The notes under the pieces: generated by a model
Databases searched by the model: none
What the model saw: only the letters and a program-made list of their open reading frames with translations
What the model was told of the DNA's origin: nothing
Part shown: piece by piece, positions 8,775 to 15,049 of the stretch
How positions within the stretch are numbered: the first letter of the stretch is position 1
Layout: each line of letters opens with the position of its first letter
Source: an uncultured Alphaproteobacteria bacterium
GTDB taxonomy: Bacteria > Pseudomonadota > Alphaproteobacteria > RF32 > CAG-239
Direction of reading: 5' to 3'
Length of the DNA: 17,296 bases
Assembly (NCBI GenBank): GCA_944392185.1
Contig: CALXVW010000122.1
Location: 1 to 17,296, forward strand
Program-made: the position numbers and the translations under genes

Positions 8775-10754
8775 ATGAGCGGCATATTTCAGATTGAAAG
8801 CCCCTTTTCCCCTGCAGGAGATCAACCTCAGGCCATAAAAGAGTTAGTAGAAGGAATAAAGAACGGAGCAAGGAATCAGGTTCTTCTTGGCGTAACCGGA
8901 AGCGGTAAGACTTATACTATGGCCAAGGTGATAGAACAATGTAATCGCCCGGCTCTGATAATGGCGCCCAATAAGATTTTGGCAGCACAATTATACAGCG
9001 AGATGAAAGAATTTTTCCCGCATAATCATGTTGAATATTTTGTTTCTTACTACGATTATTATCAGCCGGAAGCATACGTTCCCAAAACAGACACATATAT
9101 AGAAAAAGATTCGGCTCAAAACGAGCAGATAGACCGCATGCGCAATGCAGCAACAAGGAATATTTTAGAAAACAGAGATGTAATTATTGTAGCCTCGGTT
9201 TCTTGTATTTACGGTTTGGGAGATGTTGAATCTTATGCGGCAATGACCTTACATCTTCAAACCGGACAAGAGATAAGCATAAAAGAGATTTATACACGCT
9301 TAGCAGAATTGCAATATGAAAGAAATCAGCAAAACTTTGTCCGATCAACATTCAGAGTACAAGGAGACGTGTTAGATATTTTTCCGGCACACTATGAGGA
9401 CAGAGCCTGGAGAATCTCCTTCTTCGGAGATGAGATAGATAGCATATACGAGTTTGATTCTCTAACCAGCAAAAGAACTGCGGATTTAAAAGAAATCACC
9501 ATATATCCGGCCAACCATTACGTAACCCCCCGTCCGGCGGTTTCGCAAGCCATTCAGGGAATAAAAAAAGAATTAGCCGAGCAGATAAAAATCTTTCAAG
9601 ATGAAAATAAATTACTGGAAGCACAAAGGATAGAACAAAGAACCCGCTTTGATCTTGAGATGCTGGAAGCCACCGGCCACTGCAAGGGAATAGAAAATTA
9701 TTCTCGCTATCTGACCGGGCGCAAAGCCGGAGACCCGCCACCGACATTATTTGAATATTTGCCACCGGATGCTTTAATTTTTATTGATGAGAGTCATGTT
9801 TCGGTTCCGCAAATCGGCGGTATGTTCAGAGGCGACTTCAATCGAAAATCGACTTTAGCACAATATGGCTTCCGCCTGCCCTCTTGCGTAGATAACCGAC
9901 CGTTGAAGTTTGATGAATGGGATAAAATGCGTGGGCAAACCATTTTTGTTTCAGCCACCCCCGGAGATTGGGAGTTAGAACAAAGCAAGGGTGTGTTCAC
10001 CGAGCAGGTTATTCGCCCGACCGGACTGACAGATCCCTTGTGCATTATTCGCCCGGTAGAAAATCAGATAGATGACTTAATGAATGAGTGCCGAAAAGTT
10101 GCCGCCAAAGGAGAAAGAGTTTTGGTCACGACGTTGACCAAAAAAATGGCCGAGGATTTGACAGAGTATTTGGGTGACAACGGAATTAAGGTAAGATATT
10201 TGCACTCAGATATCGACACATTAGAGCGTATAGAGATTATCAGAGATTTAAGGCTTGGTGTTTTTGATGTTTTGGTGGGCATCAACTTGCTAAGAGAGGG
10301 GTTAGATATTCCGGAATGTTCACTGGTAGCCATTTTAGATGCAGATAAAGAAGGCTTTCTGCGCTCAGAAAGATCACTCATCCAAACCATCGGCCGTGCG
10401 GCCAGAAATGCCGAAGGAAGGGTGATTTTGTATGCGGACAATATGACTCGCTCACTGCAAGGAGCATTGGATGAGACCAACCGCCGCCGTAAAAAGCAGC
10501 TGGAATACAATTTGGCAAATGAAATTACACCACAAACAATTAAGAAAAAGATTTCAGACTCTCTGAGCGAAATGACGGCCAAGGACTATGTTGAATCAAA
10601 ACCGGAAGAAGTTGAGAAGATAAAAGATATAGACAAGACCTTGCGTGAATATAAGAAGAAAATGCAAGATGCGGCGGCCAATCTTGAATTTGAAACCGCC
10701 ATGGTATACAGAGATAAGATAAAAGAATTGGAACAGATTTACCTCAAGAGTTAA
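8775..10754 (+). CDS. uvrB: Excinuclease ABC subunit B (UvrB)
   Basis: A 659-residue cytoplasmic DNA repair helicase-like ATPase. UvrB loads at lesions with UvrA and then recruits UvrC for dual incision. Visible features in order: Walker A GVTGSGKT (39-46); the beta-hairpin region SYYDYYQPEAYVP (91-103); Walker B IDESH (about 336-340); helicase motif QTIGRAARNAEGRVILY in the second RecA-like domain; and the C-terminal UvrC-binding UVR helix pair (YKKKMQDAAANLEFETAM onward). Length is normal and nothing is missing. The ATG is one base after the TPR gene stop, with only a poor Shine-Dalgarno, so translation is probably coupled to the flagellar operon. uvrB is not usually a flagellar operon member. 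Confidence 0.97.
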   Translation: MSGIFQIESPFSPAGDQPQAIKELVEGIKNGARNQVLLGVTGSGKTYTMAKVIEQCNRPALIMAPNKILAAQLYSEMKEFFPHNHVEYFVSYYDYYQPEAYVPKTDTYIEKDSAQNEQIDRMRNAATRNILENRDVIIVASVSCIYGLGDVESYAAMTLHLQTGQEISIKEIYTRLAELQYERNQQNFVRSTFRVQGDVLDIFPAHYEDRAWRISFFGDEIDSIYEFDSLTSKRTADLKEITIYPANHYVTPRPAVSQAIQGIKKELAEQIKIFQDENKLLEAQRIEQRTRFDLEMLEATGHCKGIENYSRYLTGRKAGDPPPTLFEYLPPDALIFIDESHVSVPQIGGMFRGDFNRKSTLAQYGFRLPSCVDNRPLKFDEWDKMRGQTIFVSATPGDWELEQSKGVFTEQVIRPTGLTDPLCIIRPVENQIDDLMNECRKVAAKGERVLVTTLTKKMAEDLTEYLGDNGIKVRYLHSDIDTLERIEIIRDLRLGVFDVLVGINLLREGLDIPECSLVAILDADKEGFLRSERSLIQTIGRAARNAEGRVILYADNMTRSLQGALDETNRRRKKQLEYNLANEITPQTIKKKISDSLSEMTAKDYVESKPEEVEKIKDIDKTLREYKKKMQDAAANLEFETAMVYRDKIKELEQIYLKS

Positions 10755-10756
10755 AA

Positions 10757-10780
10757 AAAGCCTCTCATAAGAGAGGCTTT
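10757..10780. terminator. Shared bidirectional terminator between uvrB and pssA
   Basis: Perfect 10-bp stem AAAGCCTCTC / GAGAGGCTTT with an ATAA loop. It lies between the convergent uvrB and pssA stop codons and is flanked by A-rich and T-rich runs on both sides. It can serve both strands. Confidence 0.88.
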
Positions 10781-10784
10781 AAAT

Positions 10785-11573
10785 TTATTTAGTATTTAAG
10801 AATTCCTTTTTTTCATGCCAAAAGACGATAACCCCGATAGGAATGGACAAAGCATAAAGCACTGTCATAATACCTAAAGTGAGCCACGGTTGAGTAATGA
10901 TAAAAGAGGCAAACAAAGCCACAATCAGCATCAAAGGCATCATCAAATAAGTGGGAACTTTGAGCTTTTTGGTTGAAAAGGTTGGAATTCGGCTTACCAT
11001 CAGAAAAGTCACGATAACCAACAAGACAGCACAAAAAGTATTAGAATGTACCAGCCAATCAAGCTCCGGAAAATCAAAAGAGATCATGATAGGCATCATC
11101 ACCAATGCGGCAGCGGCAGGCGCCGGAACACCGACAAAAAAGTGGTTCCAATATTCCGGCTGAGGCTCATCTTCCAACATGGTATTAAAGCGAGCCAAGC
11201 GCATAGCCATTCCGACCGAAAGCAGCAGGCAGAAGAACCATCCGAACTTAGGAAGATCAAACATTGTCCACTGATAGATCATAATGGCTGGAGCCACACC
11301 GAAACTAATACAATCGGATAAAGAATCAAGCTCGGCCCCAAACTTGGTAGAGCCTTTGAGCATCCGCGCGACCCGCCCGTCCAAAAGATCGAAGAAAGCG
11401 GCAACAAAGACGCAGATAACGGCTTTAGCCCAATCAGCCTGAATAGAATAACGAATAGAGGTTACGCCGGCACAAAGAGCAAGCAAAGTAACAATGTTTG
11501 GAGCAATTTTGCGAAACGGCAAAGATTTCAGCTTCTGTTTAGAGAGCTGAATTTTCTGATTAATTCTTTCCAT
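10785..11573 (-). CDS. pssA: CDP-diacylglycerol--serine O-phosphatidyltransferase
   Basis: A 262-residue integral membrane enzyme that makes phosphatidylserine from CDP-diacylglycerol and serine. It carries the complete CDP-alcohol phosphotransferase signature DG-x2-AR-x8-G-x3-D-x3-D: D65, G66, A69, R70, G79, D83 and D87. Several membrane segments follow (around 95-120, 135-165, 170-195, 205-250). It belongs to the integral-membrane PssA class found in Bacillus and alphaproteobacteria, not the soluble E. coli type. The start codon shares one base with the psd stop (TAATG), so the two are co-translated. The product is the substrate of the upstream Psd. Confidence 0.95.
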   Translation of the reverse strand: MERINQKIQLSKQKLKSLPFRKIAPNIVTLLALCAGVTSIRYSIQADWAKAVICVFVAAFFDLLDGRVARMLKGSTKFGAELDSLSDCISFGVAPAIMIYQWTMFDLPKFGWFFCLLLSVGMAMRLARFNTMLEDEPQPEYWNHFFVGVPAPAAAALVMMPIMISFDFPELDWLVHSNTFCAVLLVIVTFLMVSRIPTFSTKKLKVPTYLMMPLMLIVALFASFIITQPWLTLGIMTVLYALSIPIGVIVFWHEKKEFLNTK

Positions 11574-12280
11574 TATCTGATAACTCCGTTAAGGGGTTTT
11601 TCATCAGAGTCTAAGCGGGCAATGATGGATTCTCCTGCTACCATGGTTTGTCCCAAGGCAACTTGCGGTTCAACACCTTCCGGCAAATAAACATCCAAAC
11701 GAGAACCGAAACGAATCATGCCAAAGCGTTCACCAGCTTTGTATTCTTGACCGACGGTGGCATCACAAACGATTCTGCGAGCAACCAATCCGGCAATTTG
11801 CACAAAGCAAATATCTTTGCCGCTGGTAGTTTTCATAGCCAAGAGCTGGCGTTCATTATCCTTGCTGGCTTTATCAAGAGTTGCATTAAGAAATTTACCG
11901 GGGACATAAACAGCCTTGGTAATTTTCCCCTCAGCCGGAGAACGGTTAACATGGACATTAAAAACGCTCATAAAAATACTAACTCTGGTAAATTCTTTTT
12001 TACCCATTCCGAGTTCTTCCGGAGCCTGCACTTTAGCAATCATCTGCACGGTACCGTCAGCAGGAGAGACGACGACATTTTTGATATCTGGTGTAACGCG
12101 CTCCGGGTCACGGAAGAAATAATAACACCACACGGTCAAAACAACACCAATCCAGCCCAAGGGTTCCCAGATAATTGCCAATAACGCAGTTATTGCAGCA
12201 AAGATACCGACGAACCGCCAACCTTCATTATGAATATTTGGCAGCAGAAAAGTGCGCCAAGAAAGATTAATACTTTTCAT
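11573..12280 (-). CDS. psd: Phosphatidylserine decarboxylase proenzyme
   Basis: A 235-residue proenzyme of the short alphaproteobacterial Psd class. It converts phosphatidylserine to phosphatidylethanolamine at the inner membrane. Two hydrophobic segments near the N-terminus (about 22-38 and 41-55) anchor it. Catalytic elements are visible: SPADG with the Asp at 75, FNVHVNR with His110, and the self-cleavage site FGS at 191-193. Ser193 would become the pyruvoyl group after cleavage between Gly192 and Ser193. FFRDPER (55-61) is also typical. ATG 12280 has AAGGA upstream. The gene leads the psd-pssA pair, a common alphaproteobacterial arrangement. Confidence 0.96.
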   Translation of the reverse strand: MKSINLSWRTFLLPNIHNEGWRFVGIFAAITALLAIIWEPLGWIGVVLTVWCYYFFRDPERVTPDIKNVVVSPADGTVQMIAKVQAPEELGMGKKEFTRVSIFMSVFNVHVNRSPAEGKITKAVYVPGKFLNATLDKASKDNERQLLAMKTTSGKDICFVQIAGLVARRIVCDATVGQEYKAGERFGMIRFGSRLDVYLPEGVEPQVALGQTMVAGESIIARLDSDEKPLNGVIR

Positions 12281-12444
12281 AGAAACAATCCTTATGTTGC
12301 TTTAGGGGAGAGAACCTGGCCGTGACGCTGTCAACTGCCGCCAAATTTTCTACGCCTAAAAAGTTATAACAGGTAATAGAGAGCATATTTTTAAGCAGAG
12401 GGCAAGATTATTTTTGAGAAGTTAGTAATTTTTAAAATTTTGGG

Positions 12445-12473
12445 TTGCAAATAAAATAAAAGCTATGTATAAC
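12445..12473 (+). promoter_or_regulatory. Sigma-70-type promoter of tRNA-Leu
   Basis: TTGCAA at 12445-12450 and TATAAC at 12468-12473, separated by 17 bases. The predicted start near 12480 is just ahead of the tRNA 5' end at 12487. Confidence 0.65.
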
Positions 12474-12486
12474 AAGAAAGACCAAA

Positions 12487-12573
12487 GCGCTTGTGGCGGA
12501 ACAGGTAGACGCTGCAGACTTAAAATCTGTTGGGAGCAATCCCGTGCCGGTTCGATTCCGGCCTAGCGCACCA
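12487..12573 (+). tRNA. tRNA-Leu (anticodon UAA)
   Basis: An 87-nt class II tRNA with encoded CCA. The acceptor arm is GCGCTTG with CTAGCGC. The anticodon stem CAGA/TCTG encloses loop CTTAAAA, giving anticodon TAA, which reads UUA (and UUG by wobble). The long variable arm (GGGA GCAA TCCC) is the mark of tRNA-Leu. The T arm is GCCGG TTCGATT CCGGC. One acceptor pair, 6-67, is T opposite T. The gene stands alone between psd and a small accessory segment. Its 3' part is repeated about 1.1 kb downstream. Confidence 0.96.
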
Positions 12574-12618
12574 ATAAAAAAAGACACCTTTCATGGTGTC
12601 TTTTTTTATTGATATAAC
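12555..12618 (+). repeat. 64-bp direct repeat, left copy (tRNA-Leu 3' end plus terminator)
   Basis: Runs from the T loop of tRNA-Leu through the CCA end and terminator to GATATAAC. It matches 13642-13705 at 60 of 64 positions without gaps, in the same orientation, 1,087 bp apart. Differences are at 12560, 12575, 12594 and 12608. Similarity does not extend into the tRNA body or past the terminator. This is the usual geometry of attachment sites at a tRNA 3' end; calling it an att site is inference. Confidence 0.85.
12573..12610. terminator. tRNA-Leu terminator hairpin (copy 1)
   Basis: A 16-bp perfect stem with loop TTTCAT. Its GC-rich top GACACC/GGTGTC is followed by a run of seven T. The matching A run on the other side makes it capable of working on both strands. 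It begins at the last base of the tRNA CCA end. Confidence 0.9.
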
Positions 12619-12911
12619 GTGTGCTTACCGGAAGCGAACCGGAGGTTCGGAGCGGGAGTACCTATTCTTGCAAACCTTACCATTTTTGATATTTCCACCC
12701 GCAAAAGCGGATTATTTGTTTTTAAACAAGTGTTTATTGGGTCCGATTTGTGAGGCTTTGAAATTGGAGATTTTTAATGATTAACTAACCTTGGAATGCA
12801 AAGCAAAGAGAGTTATCAACCTGAAGCACAGTCCATAAAGCGCCCTAAACACTTACACAGCAACAAATATGTCGTTAATTAAACCTATTTAATAGCAATA
12901 TAATAGTTGTA
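12619..12911. other. Gene-free left part of the tRNA-bracketed segment
   Basis: Just under 300 bp with no supportable gene on either strand. It holds a small hairpin (CGAACC / GGTTCG, 12635-12649) and a weak four-pair hairpin (CCGC AAAA GCGG, 12699-12710) followed by a T-rich stretch. The latter could help end transcription but is not convincing. No integrase fragment was recognised. Confidence 0.45.
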
Positions 12912-13568
12912 TTATAAAGAAATTCCTTTTTTACCATGAATATTTGCTAAAATCGAGTTATTTGGTTGTTGGGTATATTCTCTTAATTCCCCTAATTTTT
13001 GAGGTATGTATTGATCAAAAATTGGCAAAACTTTAGGAATATTTTCAGAAATTATTTTTTGCAGATGTTCCATTGATTCCATTTTTTCTACTGCTTCTTT
13101 TTTAGCAACATCATAATCTGAATTATTGTCTGAACGTACAACATAATCAGAACCATCACATAAGTAATTTACTTTAACACTTTTGAAATCAACACTTTCT
13201 ATTGTAGTTTTGTTATGCATTCTGGAACGTTCATTCTTCTTGAAATTTTCTATAACCGTTTTATATGTAATCCCAATATTCACAACATTAGTTATATTTT
13301 TGCCTTCATCATCAGCAGAAGCTGCCGGAAACTCACGAGCATCAGCCAAATCAGCAAAAAACCGTATTGCATATCCATCTGATTTTTCTATATTTATAGC
13401 TCTTCTGTATGGATTCTTTTTTCCTTTTTCTGACAAGAAAGAAATATCAATTTTCGTTCCATCTTTATGAATATACTCAATTCCATTTATGACAGACCCA
13501 TCCATGGCATCATAGGAATAGACTTCGAAAGCTTTTATATTTTTAGAAAAATCCTTTTTATCAATCAT
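12912..13568 (-). CDS. Orphan 218-aa protein of unknown function
   Basis: I do not recognise this protein. It has 218 residues, no signal peptide and no membrane segment, so it is probably cytoplasmic. The N-terminal half looks like mixed beta strands (FEVYSYDAMDGSVINGIEYI, DGTKIDISFL, YAIRFFADLADAREF). The C-terminal half is mainly helical (AKKEAVEKMESMEHLQKIIS onward). It is rich in Lys, Asp and Asn and has one cysteine. A good Shine-Dalgarno (AAGGAG, eight bases before ATG 13568) and a strong-looking promoter support it as a real gene. It is the only gene between the two 64-bp repeats, so it is probably the cargo of a tiny integrated element or what remains of a larger one. The coding DNA is noticeably AT-rich. 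Nothing visible ties it to defence, toxin-antitoxin or phage families. Confidence 0.75.
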   Translation of the reverse strand: MIDKKDFSKNIKAFEVYSYDAMDGSVINGIEYIHKDGTKIDISFLSEKGKKNPYRRAINIEKSDGYAIRFFADLADAREFPAASADDEGKNITNVVNIGITYKTVIENFKKNERSRMHNKTTIESVDFKSVKVNYLCDGSDYVVRSDNNSDYDVAKKEAVEKMESMEHLQKIISENIPKVLPIFDQYIPQKLGELREYTQQPNNSILANIHGKKGISL

Positions 13569-13579
13569 CTCAAAAACTC

Positions 13580-13604
13580 CTTATAATATATAATTAATTA
13601 TAAG
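13580..13604. promoter_or_regulatory. Palindromic possible operator over the transcription start
   Basis: Inverted repeat CTTATAA-N11-TTATAAG, with a perfect 14-bp palindrome TATAATTAATTATA inside at 13589-13602. It sits directly downstream of the -10 box and before the Shine-Dalgarno of the orphan gene, where a repressor would act. The AT-richness makes chance palindromes likely, so this is tentative. Confidence 0.3.
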
Positions 13605-13630
13605 TATAATACAAACTTGCAGAAAGTCAA
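13603..13630 (-). promoter_or_regulatory. Promoter of the orphan 218-aa gene
   Basis: On the minus strand TTGACT (13630-13625) and TATACT (13608-13603) are 16 bases apart, both one mismatch or fewer from consensus. The -35 box lies only a few bases from the right-hand repeat copy, so the promoter belongs to the bracketed segment. Confidence 0.65.
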
Positions 13631-13641
13631 TGGAAATTCAC

Positions 13642-13705
13642 ATTCCAGCCTAGCGCACCAACAAAAAAAGACACCTTTCAAGGTGTCTTTTTTTGTTGAT
13701 ATAAC
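13642..13705 (+). repeat. 64-bp direct repeat, right copy (tRNA 3' remnant plus terminator)
   Basis: Repeats the tRNA-Leu 3' segment (GCCTAGCGCACCA) and terminator, 60 of 64 identical to 12555-12618. Upstream of 13642 there is no trace of a tRNA body, so it is a 3' fragment and not a decayed full tRNA gene as far as I can see. It ends only 15 bases before the LysR-type gene stop. Confidence 0.85.
13660..13697. terminator. Terminator hairpin (copy 2), also ends the LysR-type gene
   Basis: A 16-bp stem with loop TTTCAA, A7 and T7 tracts on opposite sides, so it can work in both directions. It lies just downstream of the minus-strand LysR-type gene and probably ends its transcript. Compared with copy 1, one T-A pair is replaced by a C-G pair at equivalent positions, so pairing is kept. 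Confidence 0.82.
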
Positions 13706-13720
13706 CACTATATTTATTAA

Positions 13721-14533
13721 TCACATAGCAGCCAAAACATCCTTATAATAATCAAGAGTTGCCCGCACTCTCGGAATATCCTTCAATCTCCGTTTGGCCG
13801 AAAGAAAGATAAAAACTTTGGTATCGCATTTAAGATTACTTAAACAAACCAAACCTTCATTTTTAAACTTCAGTGGTAACAATCCTATTCCGGCACCAAA
13901 ACGTATCATATTGAGCATGGCGGCGCCACTGGTAGAAACCAAACAAACCTGAGAAGCTTCTTTCAAAATCCGCTGAAAGTCAGGACTATAAACCTTAACA
14001 TTCCCGCGACTGACCAATCGATGATTTTCACTCATATCCTGTAGATTAAGAGGGCATCCATATTTTTCCAAATATTGAGGTGCGGCAAAATACCCGCATG
14101 ACAAAGTTTTCTTGTAAATCAAAGCCAAATCCGTTGTTTTTTCTATTGGCTGCCTTGAGATACAAACATCGCAATTTTTGCAATCCTGTTCCACATCTTG
14201 AAGAGGGACGATTTCCAATTCAAGCATTGGATATTTATCAAAAAAATCCATAACATTTTCTGGTGGGATGGTAGAAGATATACTAAGATCTATTCCCACT
14301 CTAACTTTGCCACAAACCTTTTGACAACAACCTTTCTCACGACAAAACCTCTCCCAAATATCGACAATATTTTCTAATTCTTTCATAACTCTCAAACCAT
14401 CTGGTGTGAGAGAACAATTTCTCCCCTTCTCGCAAACTAAATTAAGATGCAGATTATTCTCAAAATCAGTAATATATTTACTCAACGTATCTATTGAAAT
14501 ACCCTGTGCTTCAGCTGCTTTTCTTTTGCCCAT
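13721..14533 (-). CDS. Cys-rich LysR-type regulator with truncated HTH
   Basis: A 270-residue LysR-family protein. Residues 2-42 contain the recognition part of the winged HTH (GKRKAAEAQGISIDTLSKYI and SLTPDGL). Residues about 75-265 are the substrate-binding domain (GKVRVGIDLSISSTIPPENV; FGAGIGLLPLKF). From ATG 14533 the first HTH helix is missing. The same frame continues upstream for 11 codons (ending LRAIYYY) to the TAA of the preceding gene, with no usable start codon and no good Shine-Dalgarno before the ATG. Even with those codons the gap before GKRKAA is about six residues shorter than in its neighbour. The protein has 14 cysteines, clustered as C64, C69, C70, C74 and C118, C121, C124. 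It may bind a metal or sense redox state. It could be a functional regulator with an unusual start or a decaying paralog. Confidence 0.78.
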   Translation of the reverse strand: MGKRKAAEAQGISIDTLSKYITDFENNLHLNLVCEKGRNCSLTPDGLRVMKELENIVDIWERFCREKGCCQKVCGKVRVGIDLSISSTIPPENVMDFFDKYPMLELEIVPLQDVEQDCKNCDVCISRQPIEKTTDLALIYKKTLSCGYFAAPQYLEKYGCPLNLQDMSENHRLVSRGNVKVYSPDFQRILKEASQVCLVSTSGAAMLNMIRFGAGIGLLPLKFKNEGLVCLSNLKCDTKVFIFLSAKRRLKDIPRVRATLDYYKDVLAAM

Positions 14534-14566
14534 GTAATAATAAATTGCTCGTAGTACGACATATGC

Positions 14567-14887
14567 TTACAAATTTCGTAAATCTTTACTATTCAACATT
14601 TGATTTGTTACTTGAGAAAATGGTTGCGTATATAAATTTTTTAATTCTCGCTCAAGCTCTGCAGCAAAAGAAGCAAATTTTAGCCCTCTCGGCGTTAGCT
14701 TAGATTCTCCGCCACAGGAATTCAACAAATCTGTCCCGCATTCTTGTTCCAAATACCTGATATATTTTGTAATTGTATCAACGGAAATTCCCATTGCCTT
14801 GGCCGCCTTGCGTTTTCCCTCACACTGATTGACAGCATAAAGAAAAAACAATGCTTTCAAATCTGCCAAAGCTTTTTTGCCAAACAT
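14567..14887 (-). CDS. Stand-alone LysR-type HTH protein
   Basis: A 106-residue protein holding a complete LysR-type winged HTH (LKALFFLYAVNQCEGKRKAA, then MGISVDTITKYIRYLE, then KLTPRGL). A linker helix follows (FAAELERELKNLY), but the substrate-binding domain is absent. Sixteen of 24 residues starting at GKRKAA match the HTH of the downstream LysR-type protein, so the two are paralogous. ATG 14887 has AAGGG seven bases upstream. The stop TAA is in the same frame as the downstream gene, 11 codons before its ATG. In LysR proteins the linker helix dimerises, so a product like this could bind DNA alone or pair with a full-length relative. That is inference; it may instead be the front part of a broken gene. 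Confidence 0.72.
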   Translation of the reverse strand: MFGKKALADLKALFFLYAVNQCEGKRKAAKAMGISVDTITKYIRYLEQECGTDLLNSCGGESKLTPRGLKFASFAAELERELKNLYTQPFSQVTNQMLNSKDLRNL

Positions 14888-14999
14888 TTTCCAACCCTTG
14901 TTACAGCATTTACGTTTAATTTACTCTACTATAACAACTATTAATTTTATTTAAAGAACTTTTATTATTATTGCGAGAAAAATGTATGCTTTTTTGGGG

Positions 15000-15028
15000 T
15001 TGCTTCTCTTAGCGCAATATAATATAAC
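15000..15028 (+). promoter_or_regulatory. Promoter of queA
   Basis: TTGCTT at 15000-15005 and TATAAC at 15023-15028 with 17 bases between. It lies in the 162-bp region between the divergent HTH gene and queA, about 20 bases before the queA start. Confidence 0.55.
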
Positions 15029-15049
15029 ATCGAAAAAAGGAAAAACATC

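Noticed and set aside
12329..12334. Perfect TTGACA on the minus strand upstream of psd
   Set aside because: No acceptable -10 box lies 16-18 bases downstream; the expected position is C-rich.
12635..12710. Two small hairpins in the gene-free part of the bracketed segment
   Set aside because: Stems of six and four pairs with no proper T tract or conserved partner; too weak to call a terminator or RNA gene.
12593..12784. Plus-strand reading frame of 63 codons just after tRNA-Leu
   Set aside because: It starts inside the terminator hairpin, has no ribosome binding site and no recognisable protein pattern.
13625..13705. Right-hand repeat as a second, decayed full tRNA-Leu gene
   Set aside because: Similarity stops at the T loop and nothing upstream resembles the anticodon or D arm, so a 3' fragment is the simpler reading.
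14494..14944. Plus-strand frames of 66-69 codons opposite the HTH genes
   Set aside because: Antisense to well-supported HTH coding sequence, without translation signals.
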